A stretch of 64,000 nt of DNA from Rhodopseudomonas palustris (GTDB lineage Bacteria; Pseudomonadota; Alphaproteobacteria; Rhizobiales; Xanthobacteraceae): assembly GCF_003226555.1 (NCBI RefSeq), contig NZ_QKQS01000032.1, forward strand, positions 1-64,000, given 5' to 3'. Positions 51,818 through 61,917 of this stretch are shown in pieces. A model generated the notes under the pieces. That model was not told the DNA's origin, did no database searches, and saw nothing but the letters and a program-made list of their open reading frames with translations. How positions within the stretch are numbered: the first letter of the stretch is position 1; each line of letters begins with the position of its first letter. The translations under genes and the position numbers were made by a program.

Positions 51818-52459
51818 ATGGTTGCAACAGCGTCGGCGGTGCCGATTCACAACGACGAGGACAGCGCCAAGCGACGCCAGATCCTCGACGGCGCCCGCAC
51901 GGTGTTTCTCGAGCAGGGCTTCGACCGCGCCAGCATGGGCGAGATCGCCCGCGCGGCCGGGGTCTCCAAAGGCACGCTCTACGTGTATTTCGCCGACAAG
52001 AACGCGCTGTTCTGCGAGATCATGGAACAGGAGAGCGTGGCACAGGGCATGTTGGCATTCGAGTTCTCGCCGGATCTCGACGTCGAAACCTCTCTCAAGG
52101 TGTTCGGCGAGGCCTATATCAAGCTGCTCTGCGATCCGCGTGGCGCCTCCGCGATCCGGACCGTGATGGCGATCGCCGAACGGATGCCGGACGTCGGCCG
52201 CCATTACTACGAGCGCGTCATCGCCAATTCGCTCGGCAAGTTCACCCGCTATCTGCAGCAGCAGGTGCAAGCCGGCGCGCTGCAGATCGACGACTGCCAT
52301 CTCGCCGCGGCGCAATTCACCAAGCTGTGCCAGGCGACGTTGTTCTTGCCGTACATCTTCCAGACGATGGGCGCGCCCTCGGCCGAACATATCGCCGAAG
52401 TCGTCGACAGCGCGACCCGGATGTTTCTGGCGACCTACCGGAAGAAGCCCGGCAACTAA
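51818..52459 (+). CDS. TetR-family repressor of emrAB
   Basis: A 213-residue regulator. The N-terminal HTH is clear: [19 protein letters not shown] then [20 protein letters not shown]. The C-terminal ligand domain belongs to the TetR_C type with AKLxxA-like helices and ends [13 protein letters not shown] 51818 is used. It is divergent from emrAB with one strong palindrome between them, so it most likely represses the pump and itself and is released by a pump substrate. That regulation is inferred from arrangement and operator. Confidence 0.9.
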   Translation: MVATASAVPIHNDEDSAKRRQILDGARTVFLEQGFDRASMGEIARAAGVSKGTLYVYFADKNALFCEIMEQESVAQGMLAFEFSPDLDVETSLKVFGEAYIKLLCDPRGASAIRTVMAIAERMPDVGRHYYERVIANSLGKFTRYLQQQVQAGALQIDDCHLAAAQFTKLCQATLFLPYIFQTMGAPSAEHIAEVVDSATRMFLATYRKKPGN

Positions 52460-52469
52460 GCCGCTTGGA

Positions 52470-53711
52470 CTAATCGTCCTCGGCTTCGTCGCGATCCACT
52501 GCCTTGCGCCCGGTTGCGCGGCCGATCGAGCCGGTCGGCCCGTTCCAGCCGCTCGCCGCGTAAGGATTGCGCTGCTGCAGTCGCTGCGCGATCACCTCGC
52601 CGGACACCGCGGCCGGCTTGCAGATGGTGCGCTGGCTGCGCCGGCGCATCAGATCGACGTGGATGTGGTCGTAGTGATACACGTTCGAGCCCGGCGCCAG
52701 CACCGTGCTGAACACCCGGCACGCCGAGTCCTGCACGTCGTGCAGGAACGCCTGCTCTTCCGGCAGACCGCGCCAACCGTTCTTCACCGAGATGCGACGG
52801 CCGTCGGCCAGCACGAAGCCGGCGATGTCGAGCGCATTGCCGAAAGCGTGTTCGGAGATGTGCGCGTTCGGATTGCCGTTCATGCCGCGGCAGGAATACG
52901 CCGAGATCTGTTTGATCTCGACCACCCGCACGCCGAACCAGCGCATCGCCGCAGGTTGCACCGCTTCCACCAGCCAGCGATCCAGCGCCGAGACGATCGG
53001 GCACGCCAGCGTCGCGGTCGGCTTGATTGCGACCGGCCCGACCGAGCCGGTGATGCCGGCCTGCTGGCCCGGCCCGAGCCGCGGCAGCGGTCGCTCGGCG
53101 TCGTTCGGATAGTGCGAGTTCGGCGAGTAGTTGCGATCCTGCGGATAGCCGGTGACGTTCTCCGCCGGCGGACGTTCGGCCGCAGGCTCGCCCTCTGGCG
53201 GCAGATCGCTGTCCGGGTGGGCCGGCACCACACCCGGCGCATTCAGGGACACCGGCGCACTACCGCGGCCATAGCCCGGCGCGCCCGCACCGTAAGGCTG
53301 CGCGGCACCGGCGTTGGTGCCGTAGCCGGCGCGCGGCTGCTCCTGATAGCTGCGTTGGGCCGGCGCCTTGTAGGCACCGTAGGGCTGCTGGCCGGCCGGC
53401 CAGCGTGGCTGCTGCGCGGTGCCACCGATCGCACCCGGCGGACGCAGATCGTCGGCATAGCCGATCGCACCGCTTTCTCCGAGCGCAGCGACCTTCAGCG
53501 GAAACTCGGCGCCACACACACCGGGACCGGAGATCGGATCGATCCGCACCAAATCCGGGCCTTCTCGGACCGCGCCCGATTTCAGGCATGCGATCTCGGC
53601 CTCGGCCCGCCACGGTTCGCGTTCGGCGATCTGAAACAGACCGCGACCGCATCCCGCAAGCGAGACGAGCACGAAGGAGCCGACGAGATACAAACGAACT
53701 CCGCGCGTCAT
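52470..53711 (-). CDS. Extensin-family protein, M15-like metallopeptidase fold, lipoprotein
   Basis: A 413-residue exported protein. ATG 53711 begins MTRGVRLYLVGSFVLVSLAGC, a lipoprotein signal with lipobox SLAGC. A Gly/Pro/Tyr-rich region (residues about 90-210) follows. The C-terminal domain is the extensin-like family, with the peptidase M15/VanY zinc pattern: SEHAFGNALDIAGF (SxHxxGxAxD) and HYDHIHVDL (HxH). Such proteins are predicted D,D-carboxypeptidases or endopeptidases of peptidoglycan. The plant name reflects only a shared repeat label. It converges with tetR, with 10 bp between the stops. Confidence 0.85.
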   Translation of the reverse strand: MTRGVRLYLVGSFVLVSLAGCGRGLFQIAEREPWRAEAEIACLKSGAVREGPDLVRIDPISGPGVCGAEFPLKVAALGESGAIGYADDLRPPGAIGGTAQQPRWPAGQQPYGAYKAPAQRSYQEQPRAGYGTNAGAAQPYGAGAPGYGRGSAPVSLNAPGVVPAHPDSDLPPEGEPAAERPPAENVTGYPQDRNYSPNSHYPNDAERPLPRLGPGQQAGITGSVGPVAIKPTATLACPIVSALDRWLVEAVQPAAMRWFGVRVVEIKQISAYSCRGMNGNPNAHISEHAFGNALDIAGFVLADGRRISVKNGWRGLPEEQAFLHDVQDSACRVFSTVLAPGSNVYHYDHIHVDLMRRRSQRTICKPAAVSGEVIAQRLQQRNPYAASGWNGPTGSIGRATGRKAVDRDEAEDD

Positions 53712-53826
53712 CCGCGCACAGTCCACCAATCTGATTAAAGAGAATTGAACGGTATCGGGCGACGATTTGTTAACGATACGCCGCGCGCGGACAGTTACGT
53801 CCGCGGCGCCGCGATGTCGTCATGCG

Positions 53827-53867
53827 CAAGAGCCCCGATTCCGATCGCGTCGGAACCGGGGCTCTTG
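53827..53867 (-). terminator. Strong hairpin downstream of the chemoreceptor gene
   Basis: CAAGAGCCCCGATTCCGA (53827-53844) pairs with TCGGAACCGGGGCTCTTG (53850-53867) with a single mismatch. It lies about 70 bp after the chemoreceptor stop, in the gap with the divergent extensin gene. T residues are sparse. Confidence 0.65.
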
Positions 53868-53935
53868 TCTTTCGCTGTGAGGCGTATTCGGCACGCCAAC
53901 CGGTGTCGGCTTCGCTCGAAAACACGCTCGTCTGA

Positions 53936-55891
53936 TCAGGCGGCGCGCACTTCGCGCAGGAAGGTTTCGACCTGAGTCCTCAGCGCCTCGCCGCTGCGCG
54001 ACAATTCGGACGCCGACTCGACCACCTGGGTCGCCGCCACACCGGTTTCGCGGGCGGCCTCGTTGACGCCGGCAATGTTGCCGGACACCTCCGTGGTGGA
54101 GCGCGCGGCTTCGGCGACGTTGTGGGCGATCTCGCGGGTCGCCGAGCTCTGCTCGCGCACCGCACTGGCGATCGCGGCGGCGATCTCGTTGATCTGCGCC
54201 ACCGTGCCGGTGATGCCCTCGATCGCATGCACCGACGACTGCGTCGCCTGCTGGATCGAATTGATCTGCGTGGTGATCTCCTCGGTCGCCTTGGAGGTCT
54301 GCTCGGCCAGTGCCTTCACTTCTGCGGCGACCACGGCGAAGCCGCGGCCGGCATCGCCGGCGCGTGCCGCTTCGATCGTGGCGTTCAGCGCGAGCAGGTT
54401 GGTCTGCGAAGCGATGTCGCTGATCAGCGTCACCACCTCGCCGATCTTCTGCGCCGCTTCGGCCAGCCCCCTCACCTCGTCATTGGTCCGGCCGGCCTGG
54501 TTCGCCGCCTCGTTGGCGACCCGCGCCGACTGATCGACCCGGTTGCCGATCTCGGTGATCGAGGCGTCCAACTCTTCGACCGCAGCCGCGACGGCTTGTG
54601 CATTCGACGTCGCCTGCGACGAGGCCGCGGTCGCCGCCACCAGACGGCGCTCGGATTCGCGCGAGGTGCCGACCATCGAATCCGCGGTGCCGCGCAGTTC
54701 GGTCGCGGCCGAGCCGACCAGCGTGACCACGCTGCCGACGCCGGTTTCAAACCGCGCCGCCAGTTCGTGCATCGCCTTGCGCCGCTCACTCTCGTGGCTG
54801 ATACGCTGTTCGTCCTGCGCGGCGCGCAGGCGGCCGGTCTCGATCAGCCCTTCCTTGAATACTTCGACCGCCTGGGCCATCGAGCCGATCTCGTCGTGGC
54901 GGCCCTTACCGGGTACCTCGACGTCGTGACGACCGCTGCTGATGGCGCGCATCGCGCTTTCCAGCGCCTGGATCGGCTTCGCCATGCCGCGGCCGAGCCA
55001 CACCGCGACCGCGGCAGCCGCCAGCACGGCGGCAATCGCCGCGAACGCCAGCCACTGCATCGATTGCCGTTCCAGCGCCGCGTAGGCGCTGGCATCGCGC
55101 ACGATCTGCAGCACCGCAACCGGATCGCCGGAGAACCGCTTGATCTGACCGAAGGTGGTGGCCACCGCCTTGCCGTCGGCCTCGCCCTTTTCGATCACCA
55201 ATTCGCCGCCGAACGCACGGCGCAGGGTTGCGAGGTCGGTGCCGGGCTTGGCGAGGCTCGAGGCGATCACGTTGACCTTGTCGCCGTTGAGCTGAAGGAT
55301 CGCGACGTCGACACCGAACCGCGCCTTCATCCGCTCGACGAAGGCCTTGCCGAACGGCGCGCCGATATCGACGGTGCCGATCACCTTGCCGTTCTCGACC
55401 ATCGGCGTGGTGCCGAACACGGTGAGGTTATCGAGGCCCGGCTCGATGCCGCCGACCGCCTGGCCGGTGGTCATCGCCTGCACCACCATCTTGCGACGCG
55501 CCGAGACGTCGTCGCCGAACTTCTCGGGATTATGAATTCGGATCAGGGTCGACGAAGGCGGGATTTGAATCGTGTAGAGAGACAGTCCGCGCTGCGTGGT
55601 GAGGTCGCGGCCTTCTTTCAGCAGCTTCATCAGCCCGGCGCGATCGCCCGCCTTGGTCATTTCACGCACTGGTTGCAACGCCGCCAGACTATCGCTGAGT
55701 GCGAGCGTCGTCCGCGTCTCGGCTTCGGTGGCCGCGGTGATGTTGGCATAGTCGGCGCGCAGTTCGCGCTCCAGCGCGACGTCGATCGTCGCCTGCTGCC
55801 GCCAGACGCTGAAGCCGGCCAAAACCGCGCACGAGCCGATCGCGACCAGCGTGATAGCGAAAATCATCCGGGCCGAAATCGAGTTGAGCAT
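53936..55891 (-). CDS. Methyl-accepting chemotaxis protein with Cache sensor
   Basis: Transmembrane chemoreceptor. The 651-residue protein has TM1 at about residues 9-29 ([20 protein letters not shown]), a periplasmic sensor of about 250 residues with the double/fused Cache pattern ([24 protein letters not shown], then [22 protein letters not shown]), TM2 near 280-303, a HAMP domain ([20 protein letters not shown]) and the signalling domain. The hairpin tip is recognisable in [30 protein letters not shown]. No pentapeptide CheR tether is present at the C-terminus (FLREVRAA). No other chemotaxis genes are near. Confidence 0.94.
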   Translation of the reverse strand: MLNSISARMIFAITLVAIGSCAVLAGFSVWRQQATIDVALERELRADYANITAATEAETRTTLALSDSLAALQPVREMTKAGDRAGLMKLLKEGRDLTTQRGLSLYTIQIPPSSTLIRIHNPEKFGDDVSARRKMVVQAMTTGQAVGGIEPGLDNLTVFGTTPMVENGKVIGTVDIGAPFGKAFVERMKARFGVDVAILQLNGDKVNVIASSLAKPGTDLATLRRAFGGELVIEKGEADGKAVATTFGQIKRFSGDPVAVLQIVRDASAYAALERQSMQWLAFAAIAAVLAAAAVAVWLGRGMAKPIQALESAMRAISSGRHDVEVPGKGRHDEIGSMAQAVEVFKEGLIETGRLRAAQDEQRISHESERRKAMHELAARFETGVGSVVTLVGSAATELRGTADSMVGTSRESERRLVAATAASSQATSNAQAVAAAVEELDASITEIGNRVDQSARVANEAANQAGRTNDEVRGLAEAAQKIGEVVTLISDIASQTNLLALNATIEAARAGDAGRGFAVVAAEVKALAEQTSKATEEITTQINSIQQATQSSVHAIEGITGTVAQINEIAAAIASAVREQSSATREIAHNVAEAARSTTEVSGNIAGVNEAARETGVAATQVVESASELSRSGEALRTQVETFLREVRAA

Positions 55892-56084
55892 CTGTGCGGG
55901 TCCTTCTCTGGGCGCTGCTTGTGATCCGTTGTGCTCACAACTAAGTGCAAGCCTACAAGAAGCGGTTAACGCTTACCTCGTAGAGCCACGAATTCGGACT
56001 ACCTGAGCTACGAAGTAAGGTTGATCGGTTAGGTTAAGAACGTAATCGCGTTGACCGGGCCGAAAGGCGTGGTCACCTAACCGC

Positions 56085-56324
56085 ATGATCAAAGACGACG
56101 ACTACGAGCTGGACCGGTTCGGGAACCGGGTGCTGATCGGGCTGACGGCGGAAGAAACCGCCGAATATTTCCGCCTGGAGGAAATTATCAGAAAGAGCAT
56201 GCCGCTGCCGCAGGTCACGCGCAATGAGTGGGTCCGGCCCGAAGACTGCCGCTGGCTCGAGCTCTACGAGAAACACGAATCCGCCCGCCGGCCGTTCCTC
56301 AAGAGCAGCAAGACCATGCATTGA
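56085..56324 (+). CDS. Small acidic/basic cytoplasmic protein, unknown
   Basis: A 79-residue ORF beginning MIKDDDYELDRFGNRVLIGLTAEETAEYF. It is rich in charged residues and predicted largely helical, with no signal peptide, membrane segment or recognised family. The ATG at 56085 is preceded by GGCGTGG at a loose distance. It lies between the divergent chemoreceptor and the convergent autotransporter, whose stop is 33 bp after this one. Codon use looks like that of neighbouring genes, which supports it being real. Confidence 0.6.
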   Translation: MIKDDDYELDRFGNRVLIGLTAEETAEYFRLEEIIRKSMPLPQVTRNEWVRPEDCRWLELYEKHESARRPFLKSSKTMH

Positions 56325-56357
56325 GCGGTCGGGTGCGGCAGATGCCCGCCGCAGCGA

Positions 56358-59300
56358 TCACCACGAATAGCGCAGCACGCCCTTGCCCGCATAGCTGCGC
56401 GAGACGTCCGAAAACTCGCCTTCGAACGCGGCTGCGACCGAGAATCCGTTCAGCCAATTCACCTCCGCCGACACCGTGGTCAGCGCCGCATCGCGTGCCG
56501 GGCGGGCGCCGCCGACGACGAAACTGGCGCCCGGCAGCGCCTGGAAGGTGGCGGTGACAGACCGTTCGACGTCGAATTCGTGCGCCCATGCCGCTCGGCC
56601 CCGCAGCGTCAGCAGCGCGCCGTCCAGCGCGAACGACCTGTCGCTGCGCAGGCCGAGTTCGCTGCGCGTCGAGGTAACGGTCTTGGCTGCATAGTCGAGT
56701 GCGAACACGCTGCTGCCGCCCACCGCCCGTTCCGCATAGGCCGGCAGATCGAAAGCGGTGACCTGCGCGGCGGCGTAAGGCGTGAGGCCGACGCCGCCGA
56801 GCGCCGGTGCAACCCAGCGATGGCCGGCTTCGACACGGGCCGAATAAGCATGCGCATTGAAGTCGGCACGAAGCTGATCGAAGCCGCCGACGACGACAGT
56901 CCGCTCCGTCGTGATGTCCTGCCAGCCATAGGCCGCCGCCGCGGTGAGATAGCTGGCGCCGAAGCTGTGGCGGACGAAGCCGCCGACCTGCATCAGGTCG
57001 GAGCGCCCCGAGCCGAGGCCGTTGGCGAGACCGAATTGCGTCGCACCGCCCGCCATAGCGAAGCCGGCAACGGTCTGCGGCGACAGCCAGTAATCGGCGC
57101 CGGCGGCGATGCCGACGAGCCGGCTGGTGGAACTGGCGGAGCCGAGCGAGCCATTGCCGTCGGTGGTCTGCGAACCGCCGAAGCCGGCGCCCCACACGCT
57201 CCAATGCGGCGCGAACGGGGTGCGCGCGGCCGCTTTGGTCAGCATCGCATAGGCGTCACGGGCCGAACCGGCTTGCCCGGCATCGGCGAACGGCAAGGCG
57301 CCGGAGGTCGCATTCGCTGAGCCGCGGCCGTTGCCGAACGGATCGGTCAGCACGCCCAAGAACTGCGTCATGGCGCCAAACGTCGCTTGCTGTGCGCCGG
57401 TCGCGGTCTCGCCCGATACCGCACTGAGCCCACTCGGGGTCAGTGCGCCGAACACGATCGGAATGCTGCCGGTACGCGTGAAGTAGCTCGTCAGCGCATT
57501 GGCGACCTGGGTCTGGTTGGCATTGAGACCGCTGTTGACCACTGGCGGCGTTGGCGGCCCGGGCGGCGTCGGCGGCGTGTAGTCGAGCACCAGATTGAGA
57601 TAGGCGTTGTTGGAGTCGTAGCCGAGGCTCGACTTGAAGCCGGACGGCAGGTTGGTGTTCACCAGCGCGCCGAAAGTGCCGACCACGCCGCCGGTGGCGT
57701 TGACGATGGTATATTGTCGGTCGACATAGCCACCGCTGGCGAACGACGCATTCACCGTCGCGCCGCCGAGTGTCGCCGTGCCGCTGACATTGACGCGGTC
57801 GGCGCTCGACGGCGACACTTCGACCATGTAGCTCGATGCCGCCGTCAGCGTCAGGTTGCCGCTCACGTTCAGCGTGCCGATCGAATTACCCGGCGCCAGC
57901 GTGCCGCCGTTGATCAGCGTGGTGCCGACCGTGCCGTTGCCGCCCAGCGCCGCGCCGGCATTCACCGTGGTCAATGACGACGACGCGATCGAGCCGTTGA
58001 CGCTGAGCGTGCCGGCCTCGACCGTGGTGGCACCGGTGTAGCTGCTGATGCCGGCGAGCGACAGATTGCCGGCGCCGCGCTTGATCAGATTGCCGCTGCC
58101 GGAAATCGCGCCGCCGAAGCTGGTCGCGTCGGAGCGATTGAACGCCAGCGTCGAGCTGTTGCTGACATCGCCGACGATCGAACCCGACGTGCCGCCGTCA
58201 CCGATCTGCAGTGTGCCGCTGGAGACGGTCGTGCCCCCGGTGTACGTATTGGCCCCGGTCAACGTGAAAACGCCGCTGCCGACGCTGCCGCCGAAGCTGA
58301 TCAGATTGCCGGTGCCGGACATCGCGCCACTGAACGTATGGGCGTCCGAGCGGGCGAACTCCAGCGTCCCGTTATTGACGACGTTGCCGACGATCGATCC
58401 CGTGGTGCCGCCACTGCCGACCTGCAAAAATCCGCTGCTGATGGTGGTGCCGCCGGTGTAGGTGTTTTCGCCGAGCAGGATCAGCGCGTCGTTGCCGAGC
58501 TTGGTGACGCTGCCGGTGCCGGAAATCACGCCGCCGAAGCCCGCCGCATCCGAGCGATTGAACACCAGCGACCCATTGTTGACGACGTCGCCGGTGATCG
58601 AGCCGGTGGTGCCGCCATTGCCGATCTGCAGCGTGCCGGCCGAAATCGTGGTGCCGCCGGTGTAGGTGTTGGCGCCGGTCAGGGTCAGCGTACCCGCCGC
58701 GATCTTCTCGAGCGATCCACTCCCCGAAATCGCGCCGCCGAAGCCGATCGAATCGTGTCGATTGAACTGCAGCACGCCGTTGTTGACGACATCGCCCACG
58801 ATCGAGCCGCTGGTGGCGCCGTTGCCGACCCGCAGCGTGCCCGCCGAGATCGTGGTGCCGCCGGTGTAGGTGTTGTTGCCGAGCAGCGCCAGGATGTCGC
58901 CGCCGAGCTTGACCAGATTGCCGGTCCCGGAGATCGCGCCGCCGAGGCTGGTGCCGTTGCTGCGGTTGACGGCCAGCGTCGCATTGTTGGTGATGTCGCC
59001 GGTGATCGAGCCGCTGATGCCGCCATTGCCGAGTTGCAGCGTTCCCCCCGAGATCGTGGTGCCGCCGGTGTAGAAGCTGTCACCCGTCAGGGTGAGCGTT
59101 CCGGTGCCGGTCTTACCCAGCGCGAATTTTGCACCGTTATCAACGAATGTGCCCGAGAATTCCGTGGAGGTGTTAAGGCTGCCGACCGTCAGGCTCTGCA
59201 CCGGCACGCCGGCCGCCGTCGCCTGCACGGTCCCGCTGCCCGACAGCGATCCGATCGAGATCGAACCCGTGGTGGTCCGCAGCCCGAGATCCCCGCCATT

Positions 59301-59831
59301 GCTGACCACTTCCGCCGTCCCGCCCGACGACGTCTGGCTAAAGAGCAGTGTCCCGCCGGTGTTCGTTATCTTGACATCTGAGGCGGTGCTGCTGCCCCGA
59401 AAATCGATCTGACTGCCCGAACCGATGATCAGCTGCTGCGTGGTGCCGGAATTGTTCACGATGCCGGCGCCGTTGAAATTGAGCTGGCCACCGGACAAAA
59501 CCCCGATGAGGAAGCCCGGCGCTCCGGCTTCAAACGTGAAACCGTCGGGGTTGCGCGTGGTGTACAGCACGATCGACGTCGACGTCGACGCGCCGTTGTT
59601 GCGGAAGACGGCAGTGTCCCCGGTGTCTGGAACAGTGGCCGGGCCACTCCAATTCGAGGGGGTGTTGTACAGCTGATCTGCGCCGACCCAGACCTGCTGG
59701 GACAACGCGGGCATGGTGATTGCGACCAGCGCCGTCGAAGCCAGCAGCGATGAAAGCAAGATCCGCCTTCGCGCTCTCGCCGCCCGATCCGTTGCCCCCG
59801 ACCTCAGTTCCCCAATTCCACGAACCTGCAC
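56358..59831 (-). CDS. Autotransporter with PATR-type passenger repeats
   Basis: A 1157-residue type Va secreted protein. The N-terminus is a signal peptide with an extended basic n-region (ARARRRILLSSLLASTALVAIT, cited as ARARRR then ILLSSLLASTALVAIT), cut near ALSQQ. The passenger contains beta-helix repeats, including five tandem copies of about 68 residues starting YTGGTTIS (residues 254-597) and then typical PATR motifs (YTGATTVEAGTL, LGGNGTVGTTLINGGTLAPGNSIGTL). A proline linker (YTPPTPPGPPTPP) leads to the C-terminal 12-stranded barrel of about 270 residues, ending in the aromatic YSW. The likely function is adhesion or surface coating, but the target is unknown. Confidence 0.93.
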   Translation of the reverse strand: MQVRGIGELRSGATDRAARARRRILLSSLLASTALVAITMPALSQQVWVGADQLYNTPSNWSGPATVPDTGDTAVFRNNGASTSTSIVLYTTRNPDGFTFEAGAPGFLIGVLSGGQLNFNGAGIVNNSGTTQQLIIGSGSQIDFRGSSTASDVKITNTGGTLLFSQTSSGGTAEVVSNGGDLGLRTTTGSISIGSLSGSGTVQATAAGVPVQSLTVGSLNTSTEFSGTFVDNGAKFALGKTGTGTLTLTGDSFYTGGTTISGGTLQLGNGGISGSITGDITNNATLAVNRSNGTSLGGAISGTGNLVKLGGDILALLGNNTYTGGTTISAGTLRVGNGATSGSIVGDVVNNGVLQFNRHDSIGFGGAISGSGSLEKIAAGTLTLTGANTYTGGTTISAGTLQIGNGGTTGSITGDVVNNGSLVFNRSDAAGFGGVISGTGSVTKLGNDALILLGENTYTGGTTISSGFLQVGSGGTTGSIVGNVVNNGTLEFARSDAHTFSGAMSGTGNLISFGGSVGSGVFTLTGANTYTGGTTVSSGTLQIGDGGTSGSIVGDVSNSSTLAFNRSDATSFGGAISGSGNLIKRGAGNLSLAGISSYTGATTVEAGTLSVNGSIASSSLTTVNAGAALGGNGTVGTTLINGGTLAPGNSIGTLNVSGNLTLTAASSYMVEVSPSSADRVNVSGTATLGGATVNASFASGGYVDRQYTIVNATGGVVGTFGALVNTNLPSGFKSSLGYDSNNAYLNLVLDYTPPTPPGPPTPPVVNSGLNANQTQVANALTSYFTRTGSIPIVFGALTPSGLSAVSGETATGAQQATFGAMTQFLGVLTDPFGNGRGSANATSGALPFADAGQAGSARDAYAMLTKAAARTPFAPHWSVWGAGFGGSQTTDGNGSLGSASSTSRLVGIAAGADYWLSPQTVAGFAMAGGATQFGLANGLGSGRSDLMQVGGFVRHSFGASYLTAAAAYGWQDITTERTVVVGGFDQLRADFNAHAYSARVEAGHRWVAPALGGVGLTPYAAAQVTAFDLPAYAERAVGGSSVFALDYAAKTVTSTRSELGLRSDRSFALDGALLTLRGRAAWAHEFDVERSVTATFQALPGASFVVGGARPARDAALTTVSAEVNWLNGFSVAAAFEGEFSDVSRSYAGKGVLRYSW
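58041..59072 (-). repeat. Five tandem ~204-bp direct repeats in the autotransporter
   Basis: Repeat units begin at the codons for YTGGTT. Four are 68 codons and the fourth is 72 codons because of a small insertion (GGSVGS). Amino-acid variation is concentrated at positions following NRSD and KLG. Such repeats recombine easily, so copy number may vary between strains. Confidence 0.9.
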
Positions 59832-60007
59832 GCAACCGCCCCGTCACCTCTCAGGTCATTGGCGACCCGATTCAGGAAACAGCCTAAAGGTTCAGGATTG
59901 GGATGCAAATAGGAACCATTATTGGAACCCACATCGGCGATCAGGCTGGTCCCCGCCGCCGACGCATGCTAGCGCTCCCGCAAACAACAGCGGGGAGACG
60001 GAACGCG

Positions 60008-60640
60008 ATGGTCGAGGCGGTGATCTGGGATTTCGGCGGGGTGCTCACGAGCTCGCCATTCGAGGCGTTTGCACGGTTCGAGACCGAGCGCGGGCTGCCG
60101 ATCGACATCATTCGCCGCACCAACGCCGCCAATCATTTCGAGAACGCCTGGGCCAAATTCGAGCGCGCCGAGATCGATCTCGACACGTTCGATGCGCTGT
60201 TCGCCGAAGAATCCCGCGCGCTCGGCGCCGAAGTGCGCGGCCGCGACGTGCTGCCGCTGCTGTCCGGCACGCTGCGCCCCGAGATGGTCGAGGCGCTGAA
60301 GATCATCAAGCAGAACCACAAGACCGGCTGCATCACCAACAATCTGCCGGCCAACGCAATTGGCTCGGCGTCGGGCCGGACGCTGTATGTCGCCGAAGTC
60401 ATGGCGCTGTTCGACCACGTCATCGAATCCGCCAAGATCGGCCTGCGCAAGCCGGATCCCAAGATCTACGAGATGATGACCGACAAGCTCGGCGTCGATC
60501 CGAAGCGATGCGTGTATCTCGACGATCTCGGCGTCAACCTGAAGCCGGCGCGCGAGATGGGCATGACCACGATCAAGGTGACCAGCGGCGAACAGGCAAT
60601 CGCGGAACTCGAAGCCGCCACCGGGCTGAAGCTGCGCTAA
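60008..60640 (+). CDS. HAD-superfamily hydrolase (subclass IA)
   Basis: A 210-residue phosphatase-like protein. HAD motif I is altered to VIWDFGGVL (the nucleophile Asp is followed by Phe-Gly-Gly, as in the epoxide-hydrolase N-terminal phosphatase group). Motif II is ITNN, motif III Lys in GLRKPDPKIYE, and motif IV VYLDDLGVN. The substrate is unknown. ATG 60008 follows GGAG, whereas the frame upstream to 59903 overlaps the autotransporter promoter region. Its stop overlaps that of acr3 by 4 bases in convergent orientation. It is divergent from the autotransporter. Confidence 0.88.
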   Translation: MVEAVIWDFGGVLTSSPFEAFARFETERGLPIDIIRRTNAANHFENAWAKFERAEIDLDTFDALFAEESRALGAEVRGRDVLPLLSGTLRPEMVEALKIIKQNHKTGCITNNLPANAIGSASGRTLYVAEVMALFDHVIESAKIGLRKPDPKIYEMMTDKLGVDPKRCVYLDDLGVNLKPAREMGMTTIKVTSGEQAIAELEAATGLKLR

Positions 60641-61686
60641 GCCGTCGGCTTCGCTTCGACCGAAGCGCTGGCCTCGTACCAGCGCTTGGAGCGGTTGACG
60701 ATCGCCACCACCGTCAGCATCACCGGCACCTCGATCAGCACGCCGACCACGGTGGCGAGCGCGGCGCCGGATTCGAAGCCGAACAGGCTGATCGCGGCGG
60801 CGACCGCGAGTTCGAAGAAGTTGCTGGCGCCGATCAGCGCCGACGGCCCGGCGACGCAATGTTGCTCGCCCGAGAGCCGGTTGAGCAGATAGGCCAGCCC
60901 GGCGTTGAAATACACCTGGATCAGGATCGGCACGGCCAAGAGTGCGATCACCAGCGGCTGCCGGATGATCTGCTCGCCTTGAAAGCCGAACAGCAGCACC
61001 AGCGTCGCCAGCAGCGCCACCAGCGACAGCGGCTGGAACACGCCGAGCAGCCGCTGCAAGGTCGCCTCACCGCCCGAGGCCAGCGCCCAGCGCCGCAAGC
61101 CCTGCGCGATGATCACCGGCACCACGATGTACAGCACCACCGACAGCACCAGCGTGTCCCACGGCACGGTGATCGCCGACAGGCCGAGCAAGAGACCGAC
61201 GATCGGCGCGAACGCGAACACCATGATGGTGTCGTTCAGTGCGACCTGGCTCAGGGTGAAATGCGGTTCGCCCTTGGTCAGGTTCGACCATACGAACACC
61301 ATCGCGGTGCACGGCGCGGCGGCGAGGATGATCAAGCCGGCGATGTAGGAGTTGATCTGGTCCGCCGGCAGATACGACCTGAACAGCCAGCCGACGAACA
61401 GCCACGCCAGCGCCGCCATCGAGAACGGCTTCACCGCCCAGTTAATGAACAGCGTCACGCCGATGCCGCGCCAGTGCTCGCGCACCTGGCCCAGAGCGGC
61501 GAAGTCGATCCGCACCAGCATCGGAATGATCATCAGCCAGATCAGCGCCGCCACCGGCAGATTGACCTTGGCGATCTCCGCCGCCCCGATCACCTGAAAC
61601 GCCCCAGGCATCAGATGCCCGAGCGCGATGCCGACGACGATACACAGCGCGACCCACAGCGTCAGATAGCGTTCGAAGGTGGACAT
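60637..61686 (-). CDS. acr3: Arsenite efflux permease, ACR3 family
   Basis: Exports arsenite, the product of the arsenate reductases encoded upstream. The 349-residue protein has ten membrane helices and the ACR3 signatures PMLVRIDFAALGQVREH, the essential cysteine in AAAPCTAMVFVWSNL, and ALNDTIMVFAFAP, plus GASNFFELAVAAAI in the last third. ATG 61686 gives the expected N-terminus, because the longer frame merely translates a palindromic repeat (DPRLRGDD). It lies 231 bp after arsC, with that repeat in the gap, and probably belongs to the same transcription unit. Confidence 0.95.
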   Translation of the reverse strand: MSTFERYLTLWVALCIVVGIALGHLMPGAFQVIGAAEIAKVNLPVAALIWLMIIPMLVRIDFAALGQVREHWRGIGVTLFINWAVKPFSMAALAWLFVGWLFRSYLPADQINSYIAGLIILAAAPCTAMVFVWSNLTKGEPHFTLSQVALNDTIMVFAFAPIVGLLLGLSAITVPWDTLVLSVVLYIVVPVIIAQGLRRWALASGGEATLQRLLGVFQPLSLVALLATLVLLFGFQGEQIIRQPLVIALLAVPILIQVYFNAGLAYLLNRLSGEQHCVAGPSALIGASNFFELAVAAAISLFGFESGAALATVVGVLIEVPVMLTVVAIVNRSKRWYEASASVEAKPTA

Positions 61687-61748
61687 GGGGGGCCCTTTTG
61701 GCGAACCGATGATTTCTTTGATAGCAGCGGCGCGATCCTCCGCACCGA

Positions 61749-61869
61749 CGTCATCCCCGCGTAGGCGGGGATCCAGTATCCCGGAGCGCCCGATTTCAAC
61801 GACTCGCATCGCCGCGCGAACTCAGCGGCGCTCTGGGATACTGGGTCGCCCGGACAAGCCGGGCGATGA
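61749..61869. repeat. TCATCCCCGCG palindromic repeat between arsC and acr3
   Basis: GTCATCCCCGCGTAGGCGGG (61749 on) and GCCGGGCGATGAC (ending 61869), with ATCCAGTATCCC inverted as GGGATACTGGGT. Same family as 36853 and 38407. Confidence 0.85.
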
Positions 61870-61917
61870 CGGCGGGGGAGAGGGAGGCGCCTTGCTTCCT
61901 CTTCACCTCAACAAGTA

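Noticed and set aside
53745-53975. 76-codon plus-strand ORF between the extensin and chemoreceptor genes
   Set aside because: It runs across a strong hairpin and into the chemoreceptor 3' end, and its composition is not protein-like.
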